Notes under the pieces: generated by a model
The model's database searches: none
Seen by the model: only the letters and a program-made list of their open reading frames with translations
Told to the model about the DNA's origin: nothing
Part shown: positions 34,199 to 43,305 of the stretch, in pieces
Layout of the letters: each line of letters begins with the position of its first letter
Position numbering within the stretch: the stretch's first letter is position 1
Source: Tethya wilhelma
Taxonomy: Eukaryota; Porifera; Demospongiae; Tethyida; Tethyidae
DNA length: 64,000 nt
Assembly (NCBI GenBank): GCA_964030475.1
Contig: CAXIPT010000009.1
Span: 3,090,223-3,154,222, forward strand
Reading direction: 5' to 3'
Made by a program: the position numbers and the translations under genes

Positions 34199-35085
34199 GT
34201 AGTAGGAATGGGCTGACTGCCCCATTGACACAATACAAAATGTTCAAGCTTATAAATTTTCAGAGAAAGATAGCTAAGCCTTCAAACATGCTTAGAGGCC
34301 TCCCTTAGATAGGTTTCTAACTTTATCGACCAACAAAACTCACAAAAGCTTCCTTGAGCACCCTGGAGAGAGCGCTGTCGGGAAGCCACCGGGGCCTTTG
34401 TGACTTACTTGAACGCGATTTCCAGAGAAATGAAAGACATTGAGCCAACTCTGACTGTGCGACGTAACTTGAATTCATCCAAAGTACGTTCTTTGATACT
34501 CGTCTGCTGCCCAAAAGTAAGCAAACAAAATCTAGGCAGCTTTGACACTCTCAGGTACAAATTACTGTACTGTTATGTAGCCATTTTATGTAGGTAAAGG
34601 TCGTCAACAGACCACGTGGTTTGCATGCACTAGTGCGCATGCGCATTCAATATTTCTGCAAGCACTTGCTTTTTTTGTAGAGACTAACCAGTCTCCATGC
34701 AATAACACCTTAGTGTTGAAAAAAGTGAATGAACAAGTAGTAAAAATTTCATAAAAATAAGCAGTGTAGGAATGGGCAGTTCTGTAAAAAGCAAGGAAAC
34801 AAGGCAAGACTCTGAATTTCGGCTCATGACTACTTCATTTTTATTCCAAAGTTGCATTGCATGGTTTTACCTGTATGTCTGCTGGTACTTCATTCCAATA
34901 TTAATTAGTGAACTAATTGTGTGACTATTGACGTATAGTTAGCCTGCAACTTTTCACAGATTTTAATAATGAAAATGAAGTAGTCATGAGCCGAAATTCA
35001 GAGTCTTGCCTTAATAAGGGCACGTGGAGAATTAATTAATGACCTTTGAACTCTACCTACAGAGATGGCTGCATTGTAGTACATN
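34199..35085. mobile_element. fold-back element D, truncated and rearranged
   Basis: The element starts AGTAGGAATGGGCTGACTG. Its inner fold-back right arm stops near 35017, and the sequence then switches to an inverted outer-segment piece (ACCTTTGAACTCTACC, 35042-35057) that ends at the n at 35086. The break suggests rearrangement or an assembly joint. Confidence 0.6.
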
Positions 35086-35086
35086 G

Positions 35087-35804
35087 TACTCTATTCGCAA
35101 CACATGGTCTCCCAGAAATGCTTGTAACAGACAATGGAACTGTTTTCACAAGTGCGGAATTCAATGAATTTATGCAACGCAATGGTATCCGTCATGTTAC
35201 TTCTGCTCCCTACCATCCTTCGTCAAATGGCTTAGCGGAACGAGCTGTCCAAACATTCAAAGAACACATCAAACGATCAACTCAAGGCTCACTTCAAAGT
35301 CGAATTTCTCGTTTTCTGCTGACCTATCGCAACACTCCTCACACTACCACTGGTATTTCTCCTGCTGAGCTTTTGTTTGGCAGACGACCACGTACTCTAC
35401 TTGACCTCATGCTACCAGATTTATCAAACCGTGTTCAGGACAAGCAGAAAGTACAAAAGCTACACCGTGACAAACACTCTGCACCTCGCAACCTGGACAT
35501 TGGTGATTCAGTCTATGTACGAGTGTTGCCTGCTAATGACACTTGGGTCCCAGGAACTATTGCTAAAAAGCTTGGCCCAATGTCATTCTTGATTGATTTG
35601 GAAGATGGTACATCTGTTCGCCGTCATATTGACCACCTCCGCCGTCGCACAAACACTTCCTCAGACACTACATCAATCAATACACCCCCAGTGGATTGGG
35701 TTGACATGCCTTCAACAAGTTGTGTTCCACCTCCTTCCATTCCCAGTCCACCCGAACCTCGTCGATCCTCTCGTGTTTCACACCCTCCTGAACGATTTAT
35801 GTAA
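35087..35804 (+). CDS. Ty3/Gypsy-type integrase, C-terminal part (5' side lost at gap)
   Basis: The frame opens at the ambiguous base and encodes the second half of a retroelement integrase. VTDNGTVF and GLAERAV supply the second D and the E of the DDE triad with 35 residues between them. A GPY/F-like tail follows (DTWVPGTIAKKLGP, HIDHLRRR), then a Ser/Pro-rich end. Zinc finger, reverse transcriptase and protease lie in the missing part. A purine tract (AAAAGGGGAGGAG) follows directly before the LTR. The coding sequence is undamaged here, so the element is young. Confidence 0.85.
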
Positions 35805-35837
35805 CACCTTAATTGTTTTAATCTAAAAGGGGAGGAG

Positions 35838-36201
35838 TGTGATAATCCTTTGAACTCTTTAGTAACTCTTTAGAACTCTTTAGTAATATTTTAATTGTAT
35901 TGATGTTTACCTTCTCTCTTAGAGTACTTCCTGTTAATCACACTTTTAGAATTTCAAGATAGGTATGATTTTATAACTTGCTTTTGTGATGTGGTATATC
36001 TCTTTTTCACTTTGTGCTATAGAATGCTTAGCTTTATGTCTAGCTAGTGAATAGTTAATGTGTAGACAGGATGTGTGTGACTTTAGAATGTTCTAGATGT
36101 TCTCCCTTTTGTATTTAAGCAACTACTCTGTTCTTGTATTTTGTCTTGGTATTTGGATACTAAAAGAAGTTGTTAAAGCCCTTACCACTCACGATATCAC
36201 A
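35838..36201 (+). repeat. 3' LTR, 364 bp, TGTGATA...TATCACA
   Basis: It follows the polypurine tract and has perfect seven-base inverted termini. The next five bases, AACAT (36202-36206), serve as the target duplication. The first 101 bases are identical to the inverted LTR fragment at 57267-57167. A TATA-like GTATTTAAGC lies near 36110. Confidence 0.9.
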
Positions 36202-36627
36202 AACATCACAGTAGTTGGGATTATTTTGTACCTGGCCTTTTTTGGATGGGTGTATGAATCAAAATTACCTAGCTTTATTGAAATCTTTTTCCTAATGAAT
36301 CTTGCCTGTTTGACTTCAGCTACATCATACAAACTAAACTCATCAGCGAATCAAGCCAAAGTGACCAACAGTATAGTTGGTATGGCATTTCTATCCTTCA
36401 TTGCCATAGTGATGTACCATGTGTTTGAAAGAGTTGTGACCACTAGAAAAGGAGAGAAAATGAAGAAAAAGATTGTCTCAAAACTCAAAAGAAAATTCCG
36501 AGGCAGAGTACCACCTGGTTTCATCTACCGTATTGTACCTAAGAAGAAGACCACTAAGAGTGGGATAACACACACTTCTATACAGCTACGAGAATCGCTA
36601 CTGGTGAATGAGGGGAGAAAATTTTAA
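36202..36627 (+). pseudogene. 3' end of a beta-helix/multi-span membrane protein gene, separated from its 5' part
   Basis: Immediately after the LTR the frame reads VVGIILYLAFFGWVYESKLP and continues to the C-terminus (ITHTSIQLRESLLVNEGRKF). It is homologous to the last ~140 residues of the intact gene at 48889-52737. The rest of this copy lies at 57268-61371, where the same family is broken by the start of the same LTR after the same AACAT bases. It contains the last two membrane spans and a basic cytosolic tail. Confidence 0.85.
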
Positions 36628-37028
36628 AAGTATAACCATATTACTGATGTACTCACAATACACAGTTAAGTTTGTTTGGTAAACAGATCATCATACTATT
36701 AGTTAGTACTTACCCTCATTTAATTATAATTCCTTAAGCTTTCAGGCCTTTATTGTTCAGTTTGAAGAGTTTGATAATGGTTAAAAAACAGTATTAATAA
36801 TACCTTTGGGAATACATATATACGTGTCTAATTTCTGTGTGAAGATTAAATTTTATTGGGGTTTTTTTTTTAATAATTTGAAAAAAATTAAAGTTTGGGA
36901 CTATAGTTTACTCAAATTGCNAGCAATCCATTCTTTTCAGCTATGCTGCAGATTCCTGTGCACATCAACATGATCAATCGAGCTTGACATCCATGGTTTT
37001 TTCTAAGTAAAATGCCGTAGTCACAGGG
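36628..37028. other. spacer with an assembly joint at 36921; no gene seen
   Basis: AT-rich 3' flank, including T and A runs near 36860-36890, then an n at 36921. The sequence on the two sides need not be contiguous. Confidence 0.5.
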
Positions 37029-37421
37029 TTAATCGCGGGTCAAAGGTCGCGGGGCTTCTCGTTGCATAGTGGGATTCTTTAACAATTGCTTGAGTCTCTT
37101 GATGTACTTTTTCTTTCCTAAGAATTTATACTTGCAAGGGCCTCCCTGCACCAATGGTGAACGTCTCTTAGCACCAGTTACCTCACAGGTTATCTCACCA
37201 TCATGTTGCAAAAAGTGCCAGAATATCCTTGACATTTCTTTTGGCACATGGCCCACCGTTTGTCCTGGACTCGGATGATCTTTGGTGACTGCCACTGCAA
37301 ACTGGTCTTCTGGATTACCATGTTCTTGCTTAGTTTTTAATTGTATATGTACAGTAGGAGTCCATTTAGCCTTGTACACGTGGAACCCACGCACAGAACT
37401 TTCAATAACATCAGTGCTCAA
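37029..37421 (-). CDS. HIRAN-like domain open frame, ~130 residues
   Basis: One short frame contains RGFHVYKAKWTP, HGNPEDQFAVAV, VGHVPKEMSRIFWHFL and GEITCEVTG. This pattern (ligand-binding strand, NPxDxxAVAV, IGxVP) is shared with HIRAN domains and with stand-alone HIRAN-like frames common in invertebrate repeats. HIRAN domains bind single-stranded DNA ends in Rad5/HLTF helicases. It sits on the same strand just 3' of the pogo-type transposase. It could belong to that element or be an independent single-exon gene. Confidence 0.55.
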   Translation of the reverse strand: MSTDVIESSVRGFHVYKAKWTPTVHIQLKTKQEHGNPEDQFAVAVTKDHPSPGQTVGHVPKEMSRIFWHFLQHDGEITCEVTGAKRRSPLVQGGPCKYKFLGKKKYIKRLKQLLKNPTMQREAPRPLTRD

Positions 37422-37563
37422 AGGCAGCCATTTTGTGATTGAGACTGCATACTAGGCCTACACCCCATTGTAGTCACATGACAGCAAATAATTATTAGAC
37501 ACCAATGCTAATACAATAATAATGAGTTTCAGTACTGTTATGTAAAATAATTGAACACAAGTG

Positions 37564-39561
37564 CTAGTCTTCAAGGTCTGAACTGTTGGTTGTATTCGAC
37601 AGGTCTGAAAAATCCCCTGCACTGAGATCACATGAGGATTCATCAAAATTTGATACATCATCGTCACTACAATTCACTGCATCTTCCTCATTGTCAGCTT
37701 CATTGTCTGAATTATCACTACAATTCTGGAATGGATCTTCCTCATCATTCGTGTCTGAATCATCTGATTCACTACAACTTGCAAATGGATTGTTGGTTTG
37801 CTCAACATACCCCAAGTGCTCCTCTCCAAACACTTCTGACATCACTCTGTTGATTTCACTGTACGCTGAATCCTTTCTTTGATCATCACTAGCAATGATT
37901 CCAGCAACTTCAAACGACTTCGTAACAGTATTTGGCTTTCCCTCAACAAGATCATTGGCTGTTTTTATCCACTCCAACAACGTTGACTTTGAAGCTGGGG
38001 TAATCTTTGTTGTGACACCTTGTTTGGCCTCATCTACCATACATTGGCACCATGCACTGCTGTCGAAGGTACGACTTGAAAGGCTTGTTTATACTAATGT
38101 CAAGTGGCTGGAGTACTGAAGTACACCCCCCAGGAATGGTTAACAACTTTGTATTGCATTTAGCAAATTCATCCATGACTTCTTTCGTGAAGTGAGCAGA
38201 AAATGTGTCCAAAGAAAGCAACACAGGTTTATCAGACACATAAGGAGACCAAACCTTTCTAATCCATTCAACCATCACCTTCTCATCCATCCACGCTTTT
38301 TCTTGGGTGGTGCAAAGAACTCCATTGGGGATCTTCACATTTTTTAGGGGTCTCAATCGGTCTTCCCTTTAAAGATAACAAATGGTGGCAGTAGTTTTCC
38401 GGCAGCTGTACAGCACAGAACTGCAGTAATTCGATTTTTCTCAGAGGCTGTTGTGCGTACACGTATACTTTTCTTGCCTTTCTTGTCGACAACTTTGCTA
38501 GGAACTAAGTCCAAGAAAACTGGAGTTTCGTCCATCACTGGATGAAAGGATTGAATTTCCATATGTTTCCTGATGGTTGGATTAGCATGTATCGGCCATC
38601 TTTCCAAGGTGGGAAATCCGATATTTCTATGGAAACCCAAGTATACGCATGGATCTATTTGGAAACATGGCCGATACTGAGTTCAAGGATTGTTATGGAA
38701 ATATAAACTTTTCGTCCAGTGCATGTTGCAAACGTATTCCAGCGGGTAATCACTGTTCTCAGTGATTTGCTTAACCTCTTTGCGGAAATTATTAATTTTG
38801 TCTTCAAGGTCTTTCGGAAGTGTTTGACTTATATGGGTATGTGCTCTTAAAACGAAATTATTCCCATTCAAGAATTTTCTCACCCAGCCATCTGATGCTT
38901 TGAAGTTAGGGTTCACTTGTCGGATCAAAAAAAAAGCTTTCATTCTAATAACTTGGGTAGATACAGCAACACAGTCAACTTCTCGTTTCTCGAGTAACCA
39001 AGCTACAAGTTTTTCCTCTAACTCTTGAGGATAACTAATTTTTCTCTCTTGACCTTGTTTATTTTCACGTCGGTGAGGGTTTTTAATTCTGGACACCCGC
39101 TGCTTCATCCATCTACTAACATTCTTATGATGGACTCTAAAGTGGCGCGAGGCCGCACGGATCCCATGGAATCGAGCATATGTAGAAACCTCTTTCTTTT
39201 GTCCTGCAGAATACATCTTGCGAATAACTTTAGATCTTGGGACCTTTTCTAGCTCAGACTCACTGCTGGTACTTGAATAATCCACTAACTTTTTCTTCTT
39301 AGTAGCCTGAGGAGCTCGTACTTTTCGAGGTCGACCGACTGGGCGCTTCTTTACACCAATAGAAATCACAATTGGCTCTGACCTGTTTTGATCGCTGGGT
39401 GAATCGTCAGAAGCAAGACTTGAAGCTTTCCCAAAGTAATGCTTCAAAGGAAGCATGCCACAGTGACTTGCATTTCCACCGGCACTCACTAAGATGCTAC
39501 TGCTTGCTGGAACAACTTCAAACCTTGATATCAGGTATATCAATACATGTCTAAGTTGCAT
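37564..39561 (-). pseudogene. pogo/Tigger-type DDE transposase, frameshifted
   Basis: Read from 39561 down: an AT-hook (KKRPVGRPRK); a psq-type helix-turn-helix (IRAASRHFRVHHKNVSRWM); a CENP-B-type helix-turn-helix (ELEEKLVAWLLEKREV, DGWVRKFL); an interruption at about 38545-38682; then the DDE_1 catalytic region with MDETPVFLDL, LLSLDTFSAHF and GGCTSVLQPLD, and an acidic C-terminus rich in S-D-E-N. At least three frame changes break it (near 38680, 38355 and 38040). The short palindrome at 38589-38677 lies in the interruption. All acidic catalytic positions remain visible, so decay is recent. Confidence 0.8.
38589..38677. mobile_element. 89-bp palindromic insertion inside the transposase
   Basis: Ends GTATCGGCCATCTTTCCAA and TTGGAAACATGGCCGATAC are inverted repeats with one mismatch. 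It splits the catalytic domain of the pogo-type transposase. Its size and structure fit a very small MITE. Confidence 0.7.
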
Positions 39562-39799
39562 GCTGAATTTCAGTTCTTACCCTGTGTTCCAAATGTCATA
39601 CGCACACTTTAACCTGAGACATGTATGTTATACCAATGATCTGTAATTAAATAACTTTCAATTACATGCTGTCATGTGTGTCACTCCTGCTAGTCCCTAA
39701 GTTTGCTCCACAAGATCACTGCCTGGATCTTCACTGTCATGAGCCCTCTCTCGCGAACACATTCTCATCTCTGTCATGAACTATGGTGAGTTGCTCATG
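39562..39799. other. spacer, no gene seen
   Basis: Upstream flank of the transposase; no exon or repeat is recognised. Confidence 0.4.
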
Positions 39800-39822
39800 G
39801 CTTTATGGAGGGGTATTCGTGC

Positions 39823-40100
39823 CAGTATTGGCCGCGTTTGGGCGAGGCTGTAGGCGAGGCAGTAGGCGAGGCAAGAAAACTGGGACCAAAAATATTAGCA
39901 AACATGCCGAGGAAAAAGACGGGACAAAATCTGAACCCCCTTTGCGAGACAAAAGCCTGGGCTAATTCCGGAACCAGACAATTGGTGGGACAGATGCCCA
40001 GGCTAGATCTGGACCCGAGGCAATTGGCGGGACAGAAGTCGAGGCGAAATCTGGAACCGGTACAGGAAGCCGAGGCAAGGCAATAGTCGGGAACGAGGCT
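39823..40100. repeat. GC-rich imperfect tandem repeat (GAGGC / GGGACAGAA units)
   Basis: Units containing GTAGGCGAGGCAG, then GGGACAGATGCCCAGGC and GGGACAGAAGTCGAGGC, recur irregularly. Both strands stay open in several frames because of the repeat, so the frames are not taken as genes. The base composition contrasts sharply with the AT-rich surroundings. Confidence 0.65.
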
Positions 40101-40138
40101 AGGACCGAGGCCGCGCCAATAGGCGCGGCCTCGGTCCT
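40101..40138. repeat. perfect GC-rich hairpin, 17-bp stem, 4-base loop
   Basis: AGGACCGAGGCCGCGCC (40101-40117) pairs completely with GGCGCGGCCTCGGTCCT (40122-40138) around AATA. It ends the GC-rich tandem repeat. It could be a cruciform or transcript hairpin, or an element end. Confidence 0.85.
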
Positions 40139-40332
40139 CAGCAACAACTTGCATGCAGCTGTCGTTCTAAATAGTTGAGCGCCAGAAAAAAAAAAAAAGA
40201 ATCCCGTTATGCGCACGAAACCCACATGGCGGATTAACCCCTTTACTCCTGCATTTCAGTGACCCTCAATATAATCGTGAACACTAAACAAAAGAACCAT
40301 GAGGAGCATCTCTCAAACAAGAATCAGTTTTT

Positions 40333-41348
40333 TTAGGTAAGAGTGATAATTGTGTTTGTCACATTAGCTAAGGCTAGGGGTTGTTTCAGAGGAGCAACTG
40401 TGGGTGTTTTGTTGGTATTTATAGCAACTACAGAGTCATAGTGAACTCCATCAATATATCCAAGCTCAATGTGGCTGGGTACATCGTAGTTACTTGGGAC
40501 TGTGTCAGAAGGGACCAATGGGTACGACATGTCCTGCTTGAGTGGCTTTACTTCCTCCCAGGAGTAGTGTCCAGCAGGTGACTGACGGGCGACATAGACA
40601 GAAATTCTGTAGAGGGTTGCAGTTGCCAAGACCTCAATATGTGTACTCCATACACGTGGAATTCCAATCTTCTTGACATTGTCTTCAATAGTAGCTTCAT
40701 TTACTTCCATTAGGAATGGTGCAAACTTGGACTGGTTCAAGTTCTCAAAACGTTGTATGAGCATACGTACGAAGGAATGGTTCTCTTGTGTCCCACTCAA
40801 CTGATGAGATATACTCCTGAAGAGGCAGTTTCCATCTGGGAGAACTCTATGTAGTTGTCTTCCTGACATCTCTAGAAATGCTAGGAGTGAAGGAGGACTC
40901 TGTAATGAAGTAAAGGATGCAAATTCATATCTTTGGTATTGTACTGTTTACATGTACATCTATGTTACCTCTTTGCTTTCACATACATCCAGCACATTTC
41001 TGACTTCTGTCTTGTTTTGTGTACCTTGAATAAGAGTACAGGTTAAAATTATGTATACTACAGTAGGTTCACCCTTATGTATGTATAAGTCTACATTTGC
41101 CCAGCAATAAATGCTGCACATACCTGTTGGTATATCCCCAGTGCTCGTACCTTGACACTTTCTCTGGATACATGCCTTCTTTTGCCTCCCAGGCCCTCCA
41201 AACTTCTTCATGTCCTTACAAAAGTTGCATATTCCACAGTCTTTTGATAGACATCCTGAGCAGTTTCCACATCTGCCCTTCAGTTTCCTTCCTGTGTGTG
41301 TGTGTGTGTGCATGTGCGTGTGCGTGTGCATGTGCGTGTGTGTGTGTG

Positions 41349-41400
<52 letters not shown>

Positions 41401-41929
41401 TAACTAAGATTCTGACCTGCACCACTTGTAGAACTTTGTTGAGTGTTTGTCACAGGCTCATCAGGTTGTGTGTCAGTAGTGTTCTTTCCTTTGCTACTTG
41501 AGTCTGTATTACAAATTACAGGCATGCAAGTGATGACCATTGTGTGCGTACTACTTGTGCCATTATGCATTACCTGGATCTGCTGTATTGTTGTGTTCAC
41601 TTAGGTTTTTCAGGATTTCGTTCCTCTCATTGTAGTCTGCTCTCCTAATAGAAGTTGAAAGTATCCTGTTAGCTCATGTACATCTGCAAATTATTGCTAC
41701 TACTACATGTACCTTAAGTTTAGACCACTGCGTTTACGTCCTGGAGTTTTTGTTGTTTTCTTAAATCTCCACTGGTGATCTGGTTTCTTCGTGGCTGGGA
41801 TCTTTTCAGGTGTGGGAAATGTGGCGTTAGGAGACTTTTCTGCTTCAATTGCTGCTCGACACGATAGTATAGCATTGTATAGACAACTGTTGATATGATC
41901 AAGATAAGGAATGGCTGCATGCACTCTGT
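40333..41929 (-). CDS. CXXC zinc finger plus OTU cysteine protease exons, transposon-derived candidate
   Basis: Minus-strand exons join in phase: ~41929-41714, 41644-41574, 41503-41417, 41291-41124, 41024-40969 and 40899-40333. The 41291-41124 exon is a CXXC finger (CGNCSGCLSKDCGICNFC, GGPGRQKKACIQRKC), the type that binds unmethylated CpG. The last exon is an OTU domain with LPDGNCLFRSIS holding the catalytic Asp-Cys, STHIEVLATATLY, and a terminal HYDSVV carrying the His, so a deubiquitinase-type triad is present. The 41929-41714 exon has HINSCLYNAILSC and a basic stretch ending TPGRKRSG. Directly upstream on the same strand lie SWIM-type transposase fragments (42054-42810), so the block may be the C-terminal half of a large transposase gene, or a host gene captured by one. 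The intron at 41292 is a long CA repeat. Confidence 0.6.
41293..41399. repeat. (GT/CA)n microsatellite, ~107 bp, interrupted
   Basis: An almost pure GT tract with GCATGTGC interruptions abuts the acceptor of the CXXC exon, and it creates spurious long frames on both strands. A second tract lies at 41995-42040. Confidence 0.9.
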
Positions 41930-41991
41930 GGGTTAACTAGTTGCTGTAGCTCTAGTATGTGAGCATTAAAGGTTTTTAGCTTGAATGCTGG

Positions 41992-42040
<49 letters not shown>

Positions 42041-42053
42041 CAGACATGCACAT

Positions 42054-42810
42054 ATACCGTGCTGTGGAGGTATGATTGACTCAGCATATTCCAAAGGATC
42101 GAACTCTTCTAAAGACATGTCCTCACACGAAGACTGGCTATCATCCTGTTCAATAGCCTGTGTAGCAGTGGCTTGAGTCTCTGACTGAACAATGGAGTGC
42201 ACACGATGAATGTGTTTACAAATATGCCCGTTACTAAAATCATAGCAGGCTCTGTCACATGAATACATGTGTATGCACAAATGAGTGCATTCGAGTTTAG
42301 TACAGGTTGGTCCAGAGCAGTTTGTTGCACACTTGTCATTCACTTTTGGTTACTAAGTAACCTCCTGATTTGACACCAGACATACTGTCAACTTTCCATG
42401 TTCCATTACCATTTGCCTGAGTCAATGTGATTATGTGAGTATGCATGGCGTAGTATACACTTACTGCACACGTACATGTATGTATTATTATTAGTGAATA
42501 TTTGAGAAGTTATATGTACCTTGACTGCTGTGTTTGGGATGAGGAGTCCCTTTTCATGTCGCTGGATTTCTGACTGATGTTTAGGATTGGTCTGTAGCAT
42601 TTTAGTTTTGTACATGTACCCAAAGAATTGATCCCTTTCAATTCGGATAAGAGTGTCTAGAAGGTAGTCAACCCTCCTATTGAGCTTAAAAGAATTCAAC
42701 AAAAGTTTGTAGTTCCTGAGATATGAAGCTTTTAAGCCTTTTCGAGCACCGTAAGCTTCGAGGCCACATGTGCACTCATAAGGCCATACGGTTGAAATTT
42801 TGGAGGGCAA
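42054..42810 (-). pseudogene. SWIM-type (MULE-like) transposase remnant
   Basis: Downward from 42810 the frame reads ARKGLKASYLRNYKLLL and KLNRRVDYLLDTLIRIERDQ, which resembles the helical region before the SWIM finger in Mutator-like transposases of invertebrates. A second piece (about 42430-42345) has GTWKVDSMSG. After a one-base frame change come CTKLECTHLC, HMYSCDRAC and YDFSNGHICKHIHRVH, a SWIM zinc finger (CxC...CxH). The catalytic DDE part is not visible. The frame change and a disturbed CxC spacing indicate decay, unless undetected splicing rescues it. Confidence 0.55.
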
Positions 42811-43305
42811 GCATGACGGGCGAGCATGAGTGAGTCATATAGCGTAGATATTGGAGGGGGAGTATGCATGAGGGATGAGCCTGAGCAAATTATATTTTAA
42901 CATGGATAGCAGAGTATATAATATTATGGCCTGCATGGGATCCTTAGAAAGATAGCAATTAAGATTGTGTATACACTAATTACATGTAATTCTTACAGCA
43001 CATACAATCCCACTAAGTATACTTGGAATTTTACATGCATATTATGCACCAAGGGTTATGTACTTTCGTACCTTCATTTTAATGGTAGCGCATGCAGCAA
43101 TACATGTACATGCTATGCAAAAATGATTGTTTGGCAGATTCAATATCAGCAATCCTTAACACAACCACCAATTCACCAATATTTAATATGTGAGTTAAGT
43201 CACGTATATACGTAGAAGAACTAACAATGTATTAATGTAGAAATATTGGCAAGCATTTAATTCTATTCTATAGATTTGATTTGATATATCCATGAATTAA
43301 GTTAC
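42811..43305. other. spacer between the SWIM remnant and the TRAF-like gene
   Basis: AT-rich sequence. I looked here on the minus strand for a MATH domain or further TRAF exons and found none. Confidence 0.45.

Noticed and set aside
29106..35085. CRISPR-like array in the repeated blocks
   Set aside because: The repeats are long inverted arms of fold-back elements, not short direct repeats with uniform spacers.
39805..40225. Overlapping repeat-rich frames in the GC-rich block
   Set aside because: Frames stay open on both strands because of tandem units; no splice or family evidence.
41210..41425. Cys/Val- and Thr/His-rich frames on both strands
   Set aside because: Produced by the GT/CA microsatellite; only the CXXC exon ending at 41291 is supported.
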